Under the pieces are notes generated by a model. That model saw nothing but the letters and a program-made list of their open reading frames with translations. It had not been told where the DNA came from and ran no database searches. This document shows, piece after piece, positions 5,674-7,356 of a stretch of DNA of 7,356 nt; the stretch's first letter is position 1, and each line of letters begins with the position of its first letter. A program made the position numbers and the translations under genes. This stretch comes from Deltaproteobacteria bacterium RBG_16_54_11 (GTDB taxonomy: Bacteria > Desulfobacterota > B13-G15 > RBG-16-54-18), in the NCBI GenBank assembly GCA_001797905.1, contig MGQS01000119.1, positions 1 through 7,356 of the forward strand, given 5' to 3'.

Positions 5674-6447
5674 ATGGATACGCTCAAAGGTAAAAATGCC
5701 ATCATAACCGGGGCCAGTAAGGGCATTGGCAAAGCTATTGCCGCAAAGCTGGCCCGCCATGGCGTCAATCTGGTGTTGGCCGCCCGCACACAATCGACTT
5801 TAGATGAGACCGTTCAGGAATTAAAAAAAGAGAACGCGATCAACGTGATAGGAGTTTCATGTGATGTGTCGCGTCTATCCGACTTACAACGGGTGGTTTC
5901 GGTTGCCATGGATACCTTCAGCCGAATTGATATCTTGATCAACAATGCGGGTGTATCCAGCCAATATCCATTTGACCGGCAACCCTTAGAAGACATAGAA
6001 GGACTGGCGCACACCAATTATTTAGGGTATGTAAGGCTCACCCGTCTTGTCATTCCTCATATGTTACGGAACAAATCAGGTTCTATTATAAATATGGTTT
6101 CGGGATCGGTTTTAGTAGAACCCGTGCCGCGCAATTTTTTAGTTTATAGTTCTTTAAAAGTCGGATTGCGTGCCTTTTCCAAGGGTCTTTTCTGGGAGAT
6201 GCGCGACCACGGCATAAAGGTCACGGCCATCATGCCCGGTGTCACCGATACCGATTTGACCGGTGAGCTCTCCGAAATAACGGCGGAGCAGAAAGAGCGA
6301 TTGATAGGGACCCGATCTATAGAAGACGCCGTTCTGTTTGCCTTGACGGTTCCCCACAATGTGTGTCCCCTGGAATTGGCGGTGATTAATCAACAGACCC
6401 CCTGGGCGAAACCGGTCATCCCCTTTGAGCAATCGCATCCAAAATAA
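5674..6447 (+). CDS. Short-chain dehydrogenase/reductase, candidate polyketide ketoreductase
   Basis: This 257-residue classical SDR has the cofactor loop TGASKGIG (residues 12-19), CDV at 63-65, NNAG (90-93), Asn115, Ser145, Tyr158 and Lys162 (YSSLK) forming the full catalytic tetrad, and the PG motif at 188-189. An Arg after the second beta strand (AART, 36-39) suggests NADPH. The length is standard. Such enzymes reduce carbonyls; in type II PKS clusters an SDR commonly reduces one ketone of the nascent chain. It lacks the final TGG(x)Y-type strand seen in FabG and actinorhodin ketoreductase; the C-terminus (INQQTPWAKP) is different, so a tailoring dehydrogenase on a cyclised intermediate is also possible. 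It follows a 53-base gap after the aromatase and ends 1 base before the next gene. The SDR call is very firm; the role is inferred. Confidence 0.92.
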   Translation: MDTLKGKNAIITGASKGIGKAIAAKLARHGVNLVLAARTQSTLDETVQELKKENAINVIGVSCDVSRLSDLQRVVSVAMDTFSRIDILINNAGVSSQYPFDRQPLEDIEGLAHTNYLGYVRLTRLVIPHMLRNKSGSIINMVSGSVLVEPVPRNFLVYSSLKVGLRAFSKGLFWEMRDHGIKVTAIMPGVTDTDLTGELSEITAEQKERLIGTRSIEDAVLFALTVPHNVCPLELAVINQQTPWAKPVIPFEQSHPK

Positions 6448-6448
6448 G

Positions 6449-6862
6449 ATGAAAAGGCGCGACATAAAGAATCTTAAGTTTCGCTACCTCTTATGGTTAT
6501 ATAAAACGACAAAAGAAGAATTTGATCGAATCGAAAGGAAATTCACCCAGGTAGGCATAGACAAAAAAATAATGCGTTATATGGGAGAACATTTTGATTC
6601 TAGAAATCTCAAAAGAAAGAATGAGGCAAGAAAGTTACTTAAGGGCCTTAAAGAATATATTAATAAAAAAGAAAAGGAGGGGCTGGAATTAAAATTTGAA
6701 GGACGAAAGTTAAAGCCGGAATATTACCATCTCTCGCTGAAACTTGAGGCTATTGGAAAATCTATTGTTGAAGAACTCGGACACAGGGGATTAAAGGAAA
6801 TAAAGGCCCTCTATGAGCACGAGATGATGCGGAGGATCATAGAGTCCCAAGAACACAAATAA
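6449..6862 (+). CDS. Lys/Glu-rich hypothetical protein
   Basis: I do not recognise this 137-residue protein. It is highly charged and basic, with many Lys, Glu and Arg, and looks largely alpha-helical. Residues 8-20 form a short aromatic/hydrophobic patch (NLKFRYLLWLYKT). A Lys/Arg/Glu segment at about residues 52-85 (KNEARKLLKGLKEYINKKEK) could form an amphipathic helix or coiled coil. There is no Cys, no signal peptide and no membrane segment. The ATG at 6449 is 1 base after the SDR stop; a TTG at 6425 in the same frame lies inside the SDR gene and is less likely. No clear ribosome site is seen, so translation probably depends on coupling. The DNA is visibly richer in A than that of its neighbours, which partly reflects the Lys content but could indicate separate origin. 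Its position between the SDR and radical SAM genes suggests it belongs to the same operon; it could be a small partner protein, which is a guess. Confidence 0.7.
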   Translation: MKRRDIKNLKFRYLLWLYKTTKEEFDRIERKFTQVGIDKKIMRYMGEHFDSRNLKRKNEARKLLKGLKEYINKKEKEGLELKFEGRKLKPEYYHLSLKLEAIGKSIVEELGHRGLKEIKALYEHEMMRRIIESQEHK

Positions 6863-6868
6863 GACTAA

Positions 6869-6875
6869 AAGGAGG
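6869..6875 (+). promoter_or_regulatory. Strong ribosome binding site of the radical SAM-type gene
   Basis: AAGGAGG ends 6 bases before the ATG at 6882, within the 19-base gap after the preceding stop, and defines the start of the last gene. Confidence 0.75.
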
Positions 6876-6881
6876 CACAGT

Positions 6882-7356
6882 ATGAAAGTTCTGTTTGTTA
6901 CTCCCAAAGCGGGTTCGTGGGCAACGCACGGCCATCATGTGGCGGCCAATCAAATGCACGCCCACTGGGCAGCGTATGCACGCGAGCAAGGGACGATCGA
7001 ACCCGAGGTGTTGGATTGTAAGGCTTGGGATATTCCCATGGATAAGATGGTTCAGCTCATTAAAGAGAAAAACCCCGACGTCGTCGTATTGGGAGACATG
7101 CTCCATTCGTACGGCGGTTTTGCCGTCCAGTGGTATTTCAATGAAGCGGCCAAGGTAATCAAGGAGGCCCTTCCCAAGGTAAAGATCGTTGTCGGCGGCT
7201 TATGGTATTCGTATTTAAGCAGGGAAAGTCTCCAACTTAATCCGGCGATAGACTTTGTCGTTATGGGTGAAGGAGAGTTTACCTTTAACGAGCTCATGGA
7301 TGCCTTAAACAAGGGCAAGACCAATTTTAAGGATATCGCGGGAGTTGCTTCACGGG
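6882..7356 (+). CDS. Cobalamin-binding-domain protein, probable B12-dependent radical SAM enzyme, 3'-truncated
   Basis: The frame is open from ATG 6882 to the window edge, giving 158 complete codons. The visible part has the pattern of the N-terminal B12-binding domain of class B (BchE-like) radical SAM proteins: MKVLFVTP at the start, an EVLDCKA strand, IKEKNPDVVVLGD at residues 60-72, KVKIVVGG at 99-106, and the diagnostic IDFVVMGEGEFTFNEL at 123-138. The CxxxCxxC cluster motif would lie beyond the window edge, so the radical SAM part is inferred. Such enzymes methylate unactivated carbons or, as in BchE, perform oxygen-independent oxidative cyclisation. The N-terminal region is His-rich: His16, 18, 19, 26 and 28. 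The gene follows the unknown protein after 19 bases with a strong ribosome site, so it is probably co-transcribed and may tailor the polyketide. Confidence 0.82.
   Translation, partial: MKVLFVTPKAGSWATHGHHVAANQMHAHWAAYAREQGTIEPEVLDCKAWDIPMDKMVQLIKEKNPDVVVLGDMLHSYGGFAVQWYFNEAAKVIKEALPKVKIVVGGLWYSYLSRESLQLNPAIDFVVMGEGEFTFNELMDALNKGKTNFKDIAGVASR

Noticed and set aside
7095..7118. DMLHSYGG in the last gene as the DxHxxG cobalamin-ligand motif
   Set aside because: It has an extra residue and follows the third strand (VVVLGD), whereas the true motif follows the first strand; the match is likely coincidental.

Overview
The window is a densely packed, single-strand (+) gene cluster that reads as the core of a type II (aromatic) polyketide biosynthesis operon. 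Ten genes follow one another with overlaps or gaps of only a few bases. The first (a ketopantoate-reductase-like enzyme) is cut at its 5' end and the last (a probable cobalamin-binding radical SAM protein) at its 3' end, so the cluster extends beyond the window on both sides.

Layout: 1-995 PanE/ApbA-like NADPH reductase; 998-1582 a tandem two-domain protein of the small TIGR04076-like family; 1579-2844 ketosynthase alpha (KS) with an intact Cys-His-His triad; 2841-4127 chain-length factor (CLF/KS beta) with the triad replaced; 4117-4356 acyl carrier protein; 4358-5161 putative cyclase of the HxGTHxDxPxH metal-hydrolase family (PF04199); 5180-5620 aromatase/cyclase of the SRPBCC fold resembling TcmN/WhiE-ORFVI; 5621-5673 a short spacer; 5674-6447 short-chain dehydrogenase/reductase; 6449-6862 a Lys/Glu-rich protein I do not recognise; 6882-end the N-terminal B12-binding-type domain of a radical SAM enzyme.

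How they probably work together (inference): KS, CLF and ACP build a poly-beta-ketone. The SDR may reduce one ketone, and the SRPBCC aromatase/cyclase and the PF04199 protein close and aromatise rings. The PanE-like reductase, the TIGR04076-like protein and the radical SAM protein are candidate tailoring enzymes. No malonyl-CoA:ACP transacylase, phosphopantetheinyl transferase, thioesterase, regulator or transporter is visible; they would have to lie outside the window or be shared with primary metabolism.

Organism: not assignable from this sequence. The composition is moderate in GC (not the very high GC of Streptomyces), genes have good AGGAGG-type ribosome sites, and the presence of a B12-type radical SAM protein and a TIGR04076-like protein suggests an anaerobic or microaerobic bacterium outside the Actinobacteria. 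A phylum cannot be named with confidence. There are no RNA genes, CRISPR arrays, insertion sequences or long intergenic regions.
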